23,559 bases of DNA. It comes from Christensenella sp. UBA7584. Lineage in GTDB: Bacteria; Bacillota; Clostridia; Christensenellales; UBA1242. The notes under the pieces were generated by a model that did no database searches, was not told the origin of the DNA, and saw only the letters and a list, made by a program, of their open reading frames with translations. The translations under genes were made by a program, and so were the position numbers. Location of the stretch: contig DLKQ01000019.1 in NCBI GenBank assembly GCA_002477805.1, positions 1 through 23,559 on the forward strand, read 5' to 3'. Below are positions 23,202 through 23,559 of this stretch, piece after piece. Position 1 is the first letter of the stretch. Each line of letters opens with the position of its first letter.

Positions 23202-23390
23202 CTATTCAAAAAGCTCATCAAGAGTAACTGAATAGATTTTTGCAAGTTCCAAAATTTGTGCAATCTTCGGTTCGCTGTATCCAGTTTCCCAATGACCTAT
23301 CGTAGGAATACTTACATTAAGCTTATCAGCAATCTCTTTCTGAGAAAAATTATTCATAATTCTAAAAGTTTTTAAATTTTTACAAAACAT
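23202..23390 (-). CDS. Short XRE-family transcriptional regulator
   Basis: A 62-aa, single-domain Cro/C1-type helix-turn-helix protein: FSQKEIADKLNVSIPTIGHWETG is the HTH core, followed by the family ending (AKIYSVTLDELF). It would bind DNA as a dimer. AGGA lies upstream of the ATG. It is first in an operon with the PAP2 gene, and a palindrome at 23428-23443 in its upstream region is a plausible autoregulatory operator. Confidence 0.88.
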   Translation of the reverse strand: MFCKNLKTFRIMNNFSQKEIADKLNVSIPTIGHWETGYSEPKIAQILELAKIYSVTLDELFE

Positions 23391-23427
23391 TGTTTTTATC
23401 CTAAGTATTTTTTTTGCACTTAAACAA

Positions 23428-23443
23428 ATGCTACTCTTAGCAT
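23428..23443. promoter_or_regulatory. Operator-like palindrome upstream of the XRE-PAP2 operon
   Basis: ATGCTA-CTCT-TAGCAT, perfect 6-bp arms with a 4-bp spacer, overlapping a possible -10 (TATGCT on the minus strand). No good -35 is seen. Size and place fit a small XRE dimer site. Confidence 0.45.
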
Positions 23444-23559
23444 ATCAAATTTTGAATAAAAAATGTGTAAAAACTCAAAAATTGATAAAAAGATTTTTGA
23501 AAAATTCAATAAAACAATAACAAAAAATAATTTTTTTATTTATTGTATTGAAAAAATCT

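Overview
The window is AT-rich bacterial DNA using the standard bacterial code, most likely from an uncultured, spore-forming-lineage Firmicute (Clostridia-like). Reasons: RpoB (1238 aa) and RpoC (1197 aa) have compact Firmicute lengths, there is a SpoIIID-type sporulation regulator, Shine-Dalgarno sites are strong GGAGG types, and rubrerythrin and L-lactate dehydrogenase suggest an anaerobic fermenter. I cannot place it at genus level. Promoters mostly read TTGACA or TTGCNN, 16-17 bp, then TATAAT-like.

Layout. (1) 1-7728: rpoB-rpoC on the minus strand from one near-consensus promoter, with a ~180-nt leader. The ribosomal-protein genes that normally flank rpoBC are absent. (2) 7867-10722: an orphan cytosolic gene, a small four-helix membrane protein, a TtcA-like tRNA thiolase on a nearly leaderless transcript, and a convergent spoIIID. 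(3) 10875-16566: an accessory cassette on the minus strand. It holds three small soluble proteins (A-C) followed by membrane-anchored or secreted proteins (D-I), including a right-handed beta-helix protein and a 31-aa single-helix peptide. A near-perfect 26-bp inverted repeat bounds it. Two of its genes carry one-base frameshifts, and a perfect 32-bp palindrome ends its last gene. (4) 16583-19186: initiator tRNA-Met, then a leucine-rich-repeat gene divergent from rubrerythrin across an inverted-repeat operator candidate, then a histidine phosphatase. (5) 19187-21292: a gene graveyard with a DUF11 surface protein broken in three places, an antisense SLOG/DUF1273 remnant and an XRE regulator remnant. 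(6) 21201-23559: tRNA-Ser(GGA), L-lactate dehydrogenase, and an XRE regulator-PAP2 phosphatase operon with an operator-like palindrome.

Housekeeping functions (transcription, tRNA modification, initiator tRNA, fermentation, oxidative-stress defence, sporulation) surround two accessory regions. The cassette at 10875-16566 is the best candidate for an undescribed system. Its genes look like a set of cell-surface or particle-surface proteins, but no replication, integrase or packaging gene is visible, so its nature stays open. Intact core genes alongside repeated one-base deletions in accessory genes suggest real decay, though indel sequencing error has to be excluded.
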